Part shown: one piece after another, positions 55,586 through 63,877 of the stretch | Position numbering within the stretch: position 1 is the stretch's first letter | How the letters are laid out: each line of letters opens with the position of its first letter | Assembly: GCA_018001015.1 (NCBI GenBank) | Contig: JAGNIV010000016.1 | Span: 18,526-82,525 of the forward strand | Reading direction: 5' to 3' | DNA from: Phenylobacterium sp. | GTDB lineage: Bacteria > Pseudomonadota > Alphaproteobacteria > Caulobacterales > Caulobacteraceae | Length of the DNA: 64,000 nucleotides | Notes under the pieces: generated by a model | What the model was told of the DNA's origin: nothing | Databases searched by the model: none | Seen by the model: only the letters and a program-made list of their open reading frames with translations | Translations under genes and position numbers: made by a program

Positions 55586-58009
55586 ATGCGCGCCTGGCTG
55601 CGCTCCCTTCTGCTTGGCTTGACCATGCTTGCGACCCCCGTCCACGCCCGCCCCTTCACGGTCGAGGACCTGTTCGACCTGTCCTCGGTCGAGGCCTATG
55701 CCGCCGATCCCACCGGCCGCTGGCTGGTGATCCAGACCAGCGGACCCTACGGTTCCGCCCCGACCTTCGACGACTTCGGTTATGTCGAGTTGCGTACCAG
55801 CCGGCTGCTGATGGCCGATCTGACTGCGCCTGCTCCTGCCAAGCCGCTGTTCGCGCAAGAGGCGGGGATCGGCTACGCACCCGGTCCCTTCTCTCCGGAC
55901 GGTCGGCGAATGGTGGTGTTCCGGCGCTACGGCCGGTCATGGGACCTGGGCGTTGCGACTCTAGAGAGCGGCGATGTGCGCTGGTGGCCGATCACGCCGG
56001 AACTCGCCCTCTATGGACGTACAGTCCAGTGGCGCTCCAATAGCCAACTGCTGGTCATCGCCCGGCCGTATGACGACCTGCCGCGTCACCTGCGCTTCGG
56101 ATCGGAGTCGATGCGCGATCTGCCGGACCGATGGGCGAAAACCGCGAGCGGCGGGGCGTCCGTCACCGCCATCGGCAGCGGCCGCTTCGAGACAGCGACG
56201 GATCTCCCGGCGGTCAACACGCTGCTCAACGTCAATGCCAGCAACGGATCGGCCACAGCGCTGGTCTCCGGCGGGTTCTTTGATCTCGAGCTCTCCCCCA
56301 GCGGTCTTTATGCCGCCCTGCTGGAGGACCTAGAGCCCCTGCCCCGCCCAGAACACGGCGCCTACTCGGCGAGCACCGCGCCACTACGAAGACGCAATCT
56401 GCGGCTTGTCGACCTGACGACCGGCATGGCCACGACACCCTGCCAGCATTGCGACCTGCTCACCCATTTGCTCACCTGGTCGCCGCGCGCCGACCGCCTA
56501 CTGATCTTTGGTCGGCGCCTTGGTGAGGCCTGGGGGGACGGTCGCCTGACCCTGGTCGAGCCAGGGGGCGTCACCCGCGGCCTCAAACCCGCCGGTCTGC
56601 GGCCGGTGATCTCAGTGACAGGCGAAGGCATCCCTTACGTGTCCGCCGATTGGCTCGGCGGCAAGCCGGTGGTGCGCGCGCAATCCACCCTGCCCGACGG
56701 GCGGATCGACTGGTATCGCTTGACCAAGGCCGGACCTCGCAATCTCACGGCCCGCTTCCCGACCCCGCCTCGACAAATCGCGGCGCGCGCCACGGCTGGC
56801 CTGTGGTTTGAGGCCGAAGATGGGGTTTGGGGCGTGGCGCCGGCCGGCCATTCAGTGCGCTTCACGCAGCGGGCGGGGATCAGCCTGCTCCGCGCTGGAA
56901 CCTTCGGCCAAGGGCAACGCTTCGATGTCAACGCGCCACCGCCTGCCAGCGCGGTCGCAGTCATCGACCGCACCGAGTCCGAGGTGCGGGTAGCGCCAGC
57001 GTTGGACCTGCTGGCTCCCCGATCGATGTCGGTGACCGACCCCACCGAGACGCTCGAAGTCGTGTCGCCGCACGGGGTGGTGACGCGTCACCGCGACGCA
57101 AGCGGATACGACCGGTTCGCATTCGTTGGCGATAACGGAAGGCGCACCGCTCTGCTCGACATCAATCCGCAGCTCAAAGCCTTCGACTTCGCAACGGTTT
57201 CGCCGGTCCGGCACGCAGGGGGTTCCGGCCAGCCAATCGTTGGTTGGCTCTATCTGCCGGCCGGCCATAGGCCACGCGTGCGCCTGCCGTTGGTGGTGAT
57301 CCCCTATCCCGGCGACGTCTATACGAGGCCACCCAGTTCAGGCGACCCGGGCTGGTTTGCCCCGTTCCCCAACATCCAGGTATTGGCCGCCCAAGGCTAC
57401 GCGGTCCTGGTCCCCAACCTGCCGCGCGCGCCCGGCGAGGAGCCGGCCGGCGGTTTGACCGGTCAGATCCTCGGGGCCGTGGACGCCGCCATCGCCGGCG
57501 GCGACATCGATCCCAAACGCGTGGCGCTCTGGGGCCACAGCTTTGGCGGATTTGCCGCCCTGGTTGCCGCCACTCAGACGGAGCGCTTCAAGGGCATCAT
57601 CGCATCAGCCGCAACGTCCGACATGGTGAGCCAATGGGCCGGCGTCGATCCGGCCCGGCGGTTCCGGCCTAGTGATGGCGTCGGCGGTTTCGGCTCGATG
57701 CGCTGGAGCGAGAGTGGCCAAGGCACAATGGGCGCGCCGCCCTGGAGCGACACCGACCGCTACCTGCGCAATAGCCCGCTGTTCGCCGCGGACAAGGTCA
57801 ACACGCCGGTGCTGCTGATCCATGGTGATCAGGATGAAAACCCGGTCGGTCAGTCCGAGGAGATGTTCTATGCGCTCTGGCGGCAGAACAAGGACGCCCA
57901 GTTACTGATCTACTGGGGCGAACATCACACCCCCAGCAGCCCGGGCAACCTGCGCGACCTCTATGGGCGGGTTTTCAAATGGCTGCGGATGACGATGCCC
58001 CCAAACTGA
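55586..58009 (+). CDS. Lasso-peptide isopeptidase (S9 / prolyl-oligopeptidase fold)
   Basis: 807 aa. Signal peptide (ends near VHARP) so probably periplasmic. A propeller-like N-domain (about 30-550) precedes an alpha/beta-hydrolase domain with GHSFGG (Ser652), HGDQDENP (Asp750) and GEHHTP (His780/781). This fits the S9-like isopeptidases that open lasso rings. Its end overlaps the macrolactam synthetase gene by 35 bases on the opposite strand. Substrate assignment is by gene context. Confidence 0.9.
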   Translation: MRAWLRSLLLGLTMLATPVHARPFTVEDLFDLSSVEAYAADPTGRWLVIQTSGPYGSAPTFDDFGYVELRTSRLLMADLTAPAPAKPLFAQEAGIGYAPGPFSPDGRRMVVFRRYGRSWDLGVATLESGDVRWWPITPELALYGRTVQWRSNSQLLVIARPYDDLPRHLRFGSESMRDLPDRWAKTASGGASVTAIGSGRFETATDLPAVNTLLNVNASNGSATALVSGGFFDLELSPSGLYAALLEDLEPLPRPEHGAYSASTAPLRRRNLRLVDLTTGMATTPCQHCDLLTHLLTWSPRADRLLIFGRRLGEAWGDGRLTLVEPGGVTRGLKPAGLRPVISVTGEGIPYVSADWLGGKPVVRAQSTLPDGRIDWYRLTKAGPRNLTARFPTPPRQIAARATAGLWFEAEDGVWGVAPAGHSVRFTQRAGISLLRAGTFGQGQRFDVNAPPPASAVAVIDRTESEVRVAPALDLLAPRSMSVTDPTETLEVVSPHGVVTRHRDASGYDRFAFVGDNGRRTALLDINPQLKAFDFATVSPVRHAGGSGQPIVGWLYLPAGHRPRVRLPLVVIPYPGDVYTRPPSSGDPGWFAPFPNIQVLAAQGYAVLVPNLPRAPGEEPAGGLTGQILGAVDAAIAGGDIDPKRVALWGHSFGGFAALVAATQTERFKGIIASAATSDMVSQWAGVDPARRFRPSDGVGGFGSMRWSESGQGTMGAPPWSDTDRYLRNSPLFAADKVNTPVLLIHGDQDENPVGQSEEMFYALWRQNKDAQLLIYWGEHHTPSSPGNLRDLYGRVFKWLRMTMPPN

Positions 58010-59753
58010 GCCGGGAAATCCGATCTTCCCAGTTGCGAACCCAGGATTCCAGAAAGGCCGCATAGCGAAGAGCCGCATAGCCGCCGTCCCACACCAACCG
58101 TTCGGGAACCAGGATTTGGTCCAACAACTCACGATCCAGCAGGCCCTCGGCCGCCAGCCGCCCCTCCATCAGGTGCTCGCGCAGGGCCGCCAGACCGGCA
58201 GCCAGCCGCCGGCCATAGGGCGCGGTCAGGTCGCCTTTCGACCAGCGGGACACGACGGCGGCCGGTAGGCGATCGGCGAAGACCTGACGCGCCAGGGCGC
58301 GATCCCGCACGCCCAGGGTCAGGGTTCCCGCCGAGACCGCCAGGCAGTGCTCGATCAACGGCTGCGACAACAAGGGATGGACGACATCGACGGCGCGGGC
58401 GCGCCGGCAATCGCCAAAATATATGCTGCAACCGATCAGTTCGCGGGCTTGCAGGCGCTTTGCTGGCGGCAGGCCTTCGAGGCCTTGGTGCCAAGGATGC
58501 TCGCTCCGCCAGGAAGGATTGATGGGCTTGATGAAAGCCGGGGCGCCCGGAGCCTCCGGATCATGCCCGCGCCCGGCGCGCGACATGGCGGCCAGCACCG
58601 ACCAGACCGAGACCTTGCGCCAGCGCGCGACGGTAAGAACGTGGGACGAGATATAGGCCCGCGGCCCCAAGGTGCGCAGGGCGTCGACCGCGACCTTGAG
58701 CGTCGGGAGCTGGAAAAAGAGGACGTCCCCGCCCTGCCCAGTCAGCATCATCTCCGCGCCGTCGGCTTCGCAGCGGGCCACCACGTCGCGGTCATAGCCG
58801 GGGTCCAGACCGCAAAGCGACGGGCGGTGCGCGGTCGCGGCCGGCCCAAAATCGAGGGGATCGAAGGCTTCGTCAGAGGTGGGCGCCTCGGTGAGACGCA
58901 CGTCCAGATGTTCGGCGACCGCACGCGCATAGGCGCGCTCGTCACCCCAGGGCTCCGGTCCAAAGTAGTTCAGCCAAGTCCGCGGCTGCGCGCCAGAGGT
59001 CTGGTGCAGCGCCCCCGCGACGATGGCGGAATCCAGCCCTCCCGAGACTTCGGTCAGCAGCGGCCGGCCCTGACCGGCATAGGCCGCCACACAGAGATCG
59101 ACGGCGTTTCGCAGGCCCGAGGCGGCGACGTCAGAATCCAGGATCGGGTTGGCTGCGAAATCCGCCGGCCGCCAGAGTGTGGGCATCCCACCGTCGTGGC
59201 GGAGGACGCCGGGGGCGACGCTCTCGACTCCCGTCAGCGCCAGACGACCGCCGACGTCGCCAGCATCGGCAAGCAACTCGGCGAGACGTTCCCAATCCAG
59301 GGCCAGCTGTGGCATTGCCTCCGCCGCCAGATCTTCCGGCAGATGCGAGGCGGCGAACCGCACCGGTCCGATCGACCAGGTAATGCAATCCAAGGCGCCG
59401 GACGGATCGCGAAACATGGCGGGGGAATTTCGCGGCCCCCGCAGCAGAGCCACATATCGCCCCCAGTACCCGCGCAACAGCAGGCATGAGAGTTCGGTTG
59501 GGGCGATGTCGGGCAAGTCTTGCAGGGCGCAAGCTGGGAGAACGGCGCTGGAGTGGTTGCGGAAAAGGTCGCCGACCACCAGTCCCTCACCATCAGCCAG
59601 GGCTCGCACCGGCACCCCCGGCGGCGTGGCTAGCCGCCATGGCCCGCCGGCATCGGTGATGGGCCAGCCCAGCGACCGGACCACAAGGTCCCACAGAGCG
59701 GCCCCGGCCTTGTCAGCCGCAACGGGCCAATGAGCGGCGAGGAAGGCGCGCAT
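57975..59753 (-). CDS. Lasso macrolactam synthetase (C protein, asparagine-synthetase-like)
   Basis: 592 aa from ATG 59753, one base after the B stop; the frame to 59846 is spurious. The N-terminal half is a degenerate glutaminase domain without the catalytic Cys. The synthetase half has the PP-loop VSGGLDSAIVAGAL (237-242 core). It adenylates the Glu9 side chain of the core so the Gly1 amine can close the ring. It acts with the B protein. Confidence 0.93.
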   Translation of the reverse strand: MRAFLAAHWPVAADKAGAALWDLVVRSLGWPITDAGGPWRLATPPGVPVRALADGEGLVVGDLFRNHSSAVLPACALQDLPDIAPTELSCLLLRGYWGRYVALLRGPRNSPAMFRDPSGALDCITWSIGPVRFAASHLPEDLAAEAMPQLALDWERLAELLADAGDVGGRLALTGVESVAPGVLRHDGGMPTLWRPADFAANPILDSDVAASGLRNAVDLCVAAYAGQGRPLLTEVSGGLDSAIVAGALHQTSGAQPRTWLNYFGPEPWGDERAYARAVAEHLDVRLTEAPTSDEAFDPLDFGPAATAHRPSLCGLDPGYDRDVVARCEADGAEMMLTGQGGDVLFFQLPTLKVAVDALRTLGPRAYISSHVLTVARWRKVSVWSVLAAMSRAGRGHDPEAPGAPAFIKPINPSWRSEHPWHQGLEGLPPAKRLQARELIGCSIYFGDCRRARAVDVVHPLLSQPLIEHCLAVSAGTLTLGVRDRALARQVFADRLPAAVVSRWSKGDLTAPYGRRLAAGLAALREHLMEGRLAAEGLLDRELLDQILVPERLVWDGGYAALRYAAFLESWVRNWEDRISRLSLGASSSAAI

Positions 59754-59754
59754 C

Positions 59755-60414
59755 TCAGACCGCCAGGATCGGCATGTAGCCGGCCACGTGATCGAGGTGG
59801 TCGTCGAGCACGAGATCACCGGCCTGCAGCCAGCAATGCGCCTCAAACGGCCACGTCCGCACGCCGAAGGCCCAGACCGCGTCCAAGCCGGCGTGACGGA
59901 GCAGGTTCAACAAGAGGAAGCTGCGGTAGAGGCAGACGCCCTGGAACGGCGCCCAGGGTAGCAGAGCCCGGAATGCGGCGACCTGATGCACGAGCGCCTG
60001 AACGTCGGCCGCGTCTTGTACCGGGCGCCGCCGACGGGCCGTCGCGATCAGATGCGCAAAGCTGCGACCGTGATAGTGCGCGGCGACATCGCCGAGCGCC
60101 TGTCCCATGCGCCAGACATCTTGACCTGAGGCGTGCCCGGCTTCGATGGAAAGGCTATGGGCGGGGCGGCGGAGGACCGGGCGTGGCTGCGCCGCAAATC
60201 CAGGGACTATCCAGCCAGCCTCAGCCAGGCCTTCAGCAAAGATGAGATCGGAAATCTCGAGGGCGAAATGCTCGCCTAGGTCCTGGACCAATCCGCCTCC
60301 GCCAGGGATGCAGGCATAGCGTCCGGCCGCCACGTCGAGAAGCACGAGATCATCGCCGCAGACGGCGATGTGGCGGTCAGGCGCGAGCCGCCAGGAGGAA
60401 GGGGAACTGCGCAT
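59755..60414 (-). CDS. Lasso leader peptidase (B protein, RRE plus transglutaminase-like)
   Basis: 219 aa from ATG 60414; the frame to 60519 overlaps the precursor gene. An N-terminal RRE-like domain (about 10-75, DRHIAVCGDDLVLLDVAAGR) binds the leader. The C-terminal cysteine-protease domain has Cys161 (FQGVCLYRSFLLLN), His193 (FEAHCWLQ) and Asp205 (LVLDD). One fused B chain is usual for proteobacterial clusters. It cuts after the leader of the precursor encoded just upstream. Confidence 0.9.
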   Translation of the reverse strand: MRSSPSSWRLAPDRHIAVCGDDLVLLDVAAGRYACIPGGGGLVQDLGEHFALEISDLIFAEGLAEAGWIVPGFAAQPRPVLRRPAHSLSIEAGHASGQDVWRMGQALGDVAAHYHGRSFAHLIATARRRRPVQDAADVQALVHQVAAFRALLPWAPFQGVCLYRSFLLLNLLRHAGLDAVWAFGVRTWPFEAHCWLQAGDLVLDDHLDHVAGYMPILAV

Positions 60415-60425
60415 GGCAGGCCCAA

Positions 60426-60451
60426 CTGGCGCCGGCTCGCGCCGGCGCCAG
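60426..60451 (-). repeat. Perfect hairpin between precursor and B gene
   Basis: CTGGCGCCGGC (60426-60436) and GCCGGCGCCAG (60441-60451): 11-base perfect stem, 4-base loop. It lies 6 bases after the precursor stop. Such a hairpin would stabilise precursor mRNA or attenuate B/C, giving more substrate than enzyme. Confidence 0.75.
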
Positions 60452-60457
60452 CCGCGT

Positions 60458-60571
60458 TCAGCCGGCCGGGTTGTAGGGCCGTTCGTCGAGCTCGTTCTTG
60501 GTGCCCGATTGCTGGCCACGGGTCAGAACCTTGGCGGCGCCGAGGCTGATGAGTTTCAGGGTCTTGGACAT
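60458..60571 (-). CDS. Lasso peptide precursor (A)
   Basis: 37 aa, ATG 60571 with GGAG 8 bases upstream. The leader is residues 1-18, ending KVLTR with Thr at position -2, the conserved lasso cleavage mark. The predicted core is GQQSGTKNELDERPYNPAG. Gly1 and Glu9 would form a 9-residue ring, leaving a 10-residue tail with Arg13 and Tyr15 as possible plugs. The length and Glu9 ring resemble caulosegnin-type peptides, as recalled. It lies between gntR and B. Confidence 0.88.
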   Translation of the reverse strand: MSKTLKLISLGAAKVLTRGQQSGTKNELDERPYNPAG

Positions 60572-60598
60572 GGAAGTCTCCGTTCCTGTTTTTTGAGA

Positions 60599-60613
60599 CC
60601 GCCTCCTAGGCGG
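60599..60613. repeat. Small inverted repeat in the precursor leader region
   Basis: CCGCCT and AGGCGG arms with a 3-base centre, between the gntR stop and the precursor start. Could be a regulator site or a mild attenuator. Confidence 0.4.
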
Positions 60614-60645
60614 CTTCCCAAGGAGGTTCCCGGCCTGCCGCATAT

Positions 60646-61311
60646 TCAAACTATATCCGGAATATATTCTCGGGGGCGGGCCGAGCGGAGGGCCTTGACC
60701 AGTTCCGAGGCTGCTTCCCGCCGTGGCCCGTAATAGGCGCCCAGCAGTTCCGCCAAGCCTGCCTGGTCGCCAACTCTCAGGCGGTCGGTCATTTCGGCCA
60801 CAACCGCCACGTCCTGCAGGCCGGCCCGGATCTCCGCGCGCCCGATAGGCGCCAGACGCTCGGCGATCCTCTGATAGGCGATGCTCAGCGTCTCGTTGCG
60901 CGCCCTCCCCACCAAGCACGAAAACAGGCGGCGAGCCGCGTCACCGACGTCAGGCTCAAATCCGCCCTCCCCGGCGCCGAGATCCTCAGAGTTTTCGACC
61001 AGGCGCCAAGGCGCCGCGAGCGCCGCGCTCACATAGAGCCGATGCAGATCGAACATCTCGACAAGTCGCTCGCTATCCAGTTGCGGACTGAAAAACCCCT
61101 GACCCCGACGTTCCTCAGCCAGGCCCTCCCCAGCCAAGTGAGCGAGAGCCTCACGAACTGGAGTCGGGCTCAGCTTCAATTCCCGAGCAAGCTCAGTGAT
61201 GGACAGCGGCGCTCCGGGCGCGTGCTGACCGACGATCAGCTGGTGCCTGATCGCGGCCAGGGCGGAACCAAAGGGATCGCGTCTCTGCGGCACGACAACT
61301 CCAGCGGCCAC
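60646..61311 (-). CDS. GntR-family regulator of the lasso locus
   Basis: 221 aa from GTG 61311. N-terminal winged HTH (SITELARELKLSPTPVREAL) and a helical FadR-type C-domain (about 85-215). It lies 74 bases upstream of the precursor gene in the same direction, and GntR genes accompany other isopeptidase-type lasso loci as I recall. It probably controls A-B-C. The effector is unknown. Confidence 0.88.
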   Translation of the reverse strand: MAAGVVVPQRRDPFGSALAAIRHQLIVGQHAPGAPLSITELARELKLSPTPVREALAHLAGEGLAEERRGQGFFSPQLDSERLVEMFDLHRLYVSAALAAPWRLVENSEDLGAGEGGFEPDVGDAARRLFSCLVGRARNETLSIAYQRIAERLAPIGRAEIRAGLQDVAVVAEMTDRLRVGDQAGLAELLGAYYGPRREAASELVKALRSARPREYIPDIV

Positions 61312-61435
61312 AACCTATTGTCGCGGCTTTGTGAGTAGATTTCAGACATGACGCAATCTCGATCCGTCGCACTTCCAATAGATTTCAGTCTTTCGCAAAG
61401 TACTTCGCACTCTTCCGCTAACCCTTTACGCTTTT

Positions 61436-61454
61436 TCCGCAAATTGTTTGCGGA
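61436..61454. promoter_or_regulatory. Perfect dyad between gntR and the HTH gene
   Basis: TCCGCAAATTGTTTGCGGA: 8-base perfect arms, 3-base centre. It lies in the 287-base divergent region between the GntR gene and the HTH gene at 61599. It shares the CCGCAA half-site with the fic operators at 63584-63630. Confidence 0.65.
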
Positions 61455-61598
61455 TATTCGATTTAACTCAACTGCACTGAAGCTCACCCATCTCTCTCAA
61501 CCTTGGCCTCATGCGGATCACACCCTTGCTTCAAGCCTCACCTTCCTGCACACCACGTCTTTCGGCACGTCAAAGTTGTTTCTCGCCGGTGCGTCTGC

Positions 61599-62087
61599 AT
61601 GACTCGAACCTCCGTGAGCGCTTCGAAATCCTCGAATGGGCTGGCCTCGGCCCTACGAGCCATCCGCCGTCACCGCCAGAGGCGCCCCGGCGATCTCGCA
61701 GAGGCTCTGCGCCTGCCGCGACGTTCATACGAGCACTTTGAAGCCGGCGGCGGCCGTCTCAACACCGATCGTGTGCAGGCGTTCGCCGAGGCGACCCAGT
61801 CCGACGCCTATGCGATCTTCGCCAGCCTTTGGATCGCCTCGCCGGAGTTTGCCGTGCGCTGCGCCGACAACAAGCTAATGACGATCCTGATTATGGCCTT
61901 GCAGGACTTCGACGCCGCCGCGGGAGACGATATCGCGCGTCTGGACGCGCGCACCCTGATCACCGCCTTCGACACGCTCTTCCAGACGCTCACCGCCGAA
62001 GCCCAGCACCGAAATGTGAGCACGGACGCCGAGATCGTTGAGCGTCTTCGCCGCCTAGCTCCACCGCCAAAGTCCACAGATGAATAG
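61599..62087 (+). CDS. HTH regulator, paralogue of the gene at 12446
   Basis: 162 aa from ATG 61599; the frame to 61503 is open but lacks support. HTH at about 17-60 (RRPGDLAEALRLPRRSYEHF). The C-domain has SPEFAVRCADNKLMTILIMA and DFDAAAGDDIARLDARTLIT. Roughly half of it matches the protein at 12446. It stands between the lasso locus and fic. Function unknown beyond DNA binding. Confidence 0.78.
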   Translation: MTRTSVSASKSSNGLASALRAIRRHRQRRPGDLAEALRLPRRSYEHFEAGGGRLNTDRVQAFAEATQSDAYAIFASLWIASPEFAVRCADNKLMTILIMALQDFDAAAGDDIARLDARTLITAFDTLFQTLTAEAQHRNVSTDAEIVERLRRLAPPPKSTDE

Positions 62088-62171
62088 GCTCGGCTAGCTG
62101 ACAGGAACAAAGCTCCTATCCGCCGGCATGAGGCCGCCGGATAGGAGACGAAACTCGCCTCCATACCAAAA

Positions 62172-63551
62172 TCAGAGGCCGCGCCGGATGGTCTGAGCGA
62201 CGGCCGCCACCAAGCGCTCGTCCGGATGAAACCCCGAGCCGTGCAATTCGCGCAGAAGCACCTCGAAGTCGGCGTATCGGGGCGGCTCCTCGGCTTTTGC
62301 GAGCACCTCCATCCGGTCGGCCAAAGCCTCCACCGCCCGCCGACGAGCTAATGTTTCGTCAGGGCTTAGAAGTCCGGCTCCGTCCCGAACGGTCTTGTCG
62401 GCGTGAAGCCGGACGTATCGAGCGACGGTCTCCAGAGCATCCCCCGCCGTGACGATCAGGACGTAGCTGGTGCTGCGCCCGCCACCGGGGTCCTTGGCTA
62501 GGACACCGCAGTCTATCAGGTCGTCGATATCCCGTGAGGCGGTGTCCTGCGAGCACTTGGCCAGTGCGGCGTACTTGGATGAAGTGAGTTTGCCCTCGAA
62601 GCCGTTGAGCAGGCGGTTCACCACCGTGCGCTGGCGGTCGTTCAGCGGCGCCCCCGTATGGGCCTCCCAGAAATGCGCTTTCCTGAGGACTGACGCTAAA
62701 ATGGACTCCGAGCCGGCGAACGCTCTGTCCAGGCAACCGAGGAACCACGCGATCCAGGCCGTGATATCCAAGTCGCCATGCTGAGCGGCCTCCAGGTGGT
62801 CGTAGTACGGTTTCCGCTCGACCCGGATTTGTGCGGATAGACTGTAGAACCGGCGCGGGCTGCCCTCCGAACGCGCCAAGGCCATGTCGGCGATGGCCCG
62901 GCCTATCCGGCCGTTTCCGTCCTCGAACGGGTGGATCGTGACGAACCACAGGTGAGCGACGGCCGCGACCAGAACCGGGTCGATCGCTTCCTTGGCGTTG
63001 AACCAAGCGAGGAAGGTGCGCATCTCACGATCGAGGACGTCGGCGTGCGGCGCCTCGAAATGGACGCGCTCGCGCCCGACAGGCCCAGAGACGACCTGCA
63101 TTGGTCCTGACTCAGCTGTGCGCCAAGCGCCGACAGTGATCTTGTTCATGCCGCTGCGCCCGGTCGGAAACAGCGCCGCGTGCCAGGCGAGCAACCGCTC
63201 CTTGGTAAGCGGGGCGGCATAGTTTTGTGTGGCGTCGAGCATCATCTCGACAACGCCTTCCACGTCTCGATCAACGGGCGTGAGGGCTCCGATGTCCATT
63301 CCCAGACGCCGAGCGAGCGAAGATCGCACCTGGTCGCGATCGAGAACCTCCCCCTCGATCTCGCTCGACTTGAGGACTTCTTCGGTGAGCGACTGCAGAA
63401 CGGCTTCCGCGCGCAGCTGGAAGCCGAGACCCTCCATCCGACCGATGAGGCGACCCTGGTGGTGGCGAACTGAGCCCAGCTGGGCGGCGAGCTGCACGTG
63501 GCTCCAAGTGAAGGTGGGCCAATCCGGCCGCTCGTGGATGTAGGTCCGCAT
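62172..63551 (-). CDS. Fic-family AMP-transferase with wHTH C-terminus
   Basis: 459 aa from ATG 63551. DUF4172-type N-domain (WPTFTWSHVQLAAQLGSVRH). The N-terminal inhibitory motif S62-S-E-I-E-G fits the (S/T)xxxE(G/N) pattern. The catalytic motif is HPFEDGNGRIGR (207-218), complete. The C-terminus has a winged HTH (KYAALAKCSQDTASRDIDDL). It would modify target proteins with AMP, repressed by its own helix, and may bind the operators upstream of its gene. Stand-alone gene. Confidence 0.9.
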   Translation of the reverse strand: MRTYIHERPDWPTFTWSHVQLAAQLGSVRHHQGRLIGRMEGLGFQLRAEAVLQSLTEEVLKSSEIEGEVLDRDQVRSSLARRLGMDIGALTPVDRDVEGVVEMMLDATQNYAAPLTKERLLAWHAALFPTGRSGMNKITVGAWRTAESGPMQVVSGPVGRERVHFEAPHADVLDREMRTFLAWFNAKEAIDPVLVAAVAHLWFVTIHPFEDGNGRIGRAIADMALARSEGSPRRFYSLSAQIRVERKPYYDHLEAAQHGDLDITAWIAWFLGCLDRAFAGSESILASVLRKAHFWEAHTGAPLNDRQRTVVNRLLNGFEGKLTSSKYAALAKCSQDTASRDIDDLIDCGVLAKDPGGGRSTSYVLIVTAGDALETVARYVRLHADKTVRDGAGLLSPDETLARRRAVEALADRMEVLAKAEEPPRYADFEVLLRELHGSGFHPDERLVAAVAQTIRRGL

Positions 63552-63630
63552 TCTCCGCGCCTCCTGCGGAGAATATGATCGCTAATCTCCGCAACAGCAA
63601 TTCTCTTTATCCGCAGCAGTTGCGGAGATT
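63550..63630. promoter_or_regulatory. Stacked inverted repeats before fic
   Basis: IR1 is ATTCTCCGC (63550-63558) with GCGGAGAAT (63566-63574). IR2 is AATCTCCGCAAC (63584-63595) with GTTGCGGAGATT (63619-63630), a 12-base perfect repeat 23 bases apart. A further ATCCGCA half-site lies between the IR2 arms. IR1 includes the first bases of fic. The layout fits repressor binding; the fic wHTH is the natural candidate. Confidence 0.7.
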
Positions 63631-63877
63631 AAGAGCGCCAATCCCCGCACCGCCGTCTGAAGACGAGCCCGACTCCACGTCCGAGCGTACAGGCCGCGGC
63701 GTTGTCGTAAGCCCCGAAACTCCAGAGAAGACACGGTCGCTAAGGGCGATCAAAGGCAAGGCCAGCGGGCGTCGGCGTGCACACGAAAGCGAAAGAAAAC
63801 GCGAACATCCGTGCGCTGCTCTCGCACATACGGGCAAATAACTATCTGTTTTTACTTATTAATCTTCCCAGTCCATC
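63631..63877. other. Intergenic region between fic and the right-hand DsbA-type frame
   Basis: Together with the fic operator this is a 326-base gap without a supported gene. The part near 63838-63870 is A/T-rich (ATAACTATCTG, then TTTTTACTTATTAATC), unlike the surroundings. It may hold a junction of the mobile element. An 88-codon plus-strand frame here (63575-63841) has no family support. Confidence 0.4.

Noticed and set aside
58347-59489. 380-codon plus-strand frame antisense to the lasso synthetase
   Set aside because: Conflicts with the conserved PP-loop gene on the other strand.
63575-63841. 88-codon plus-strand frame beside fic
   Set aside because: Starts within the fic operator; basic, low-complexity sequence without a family.
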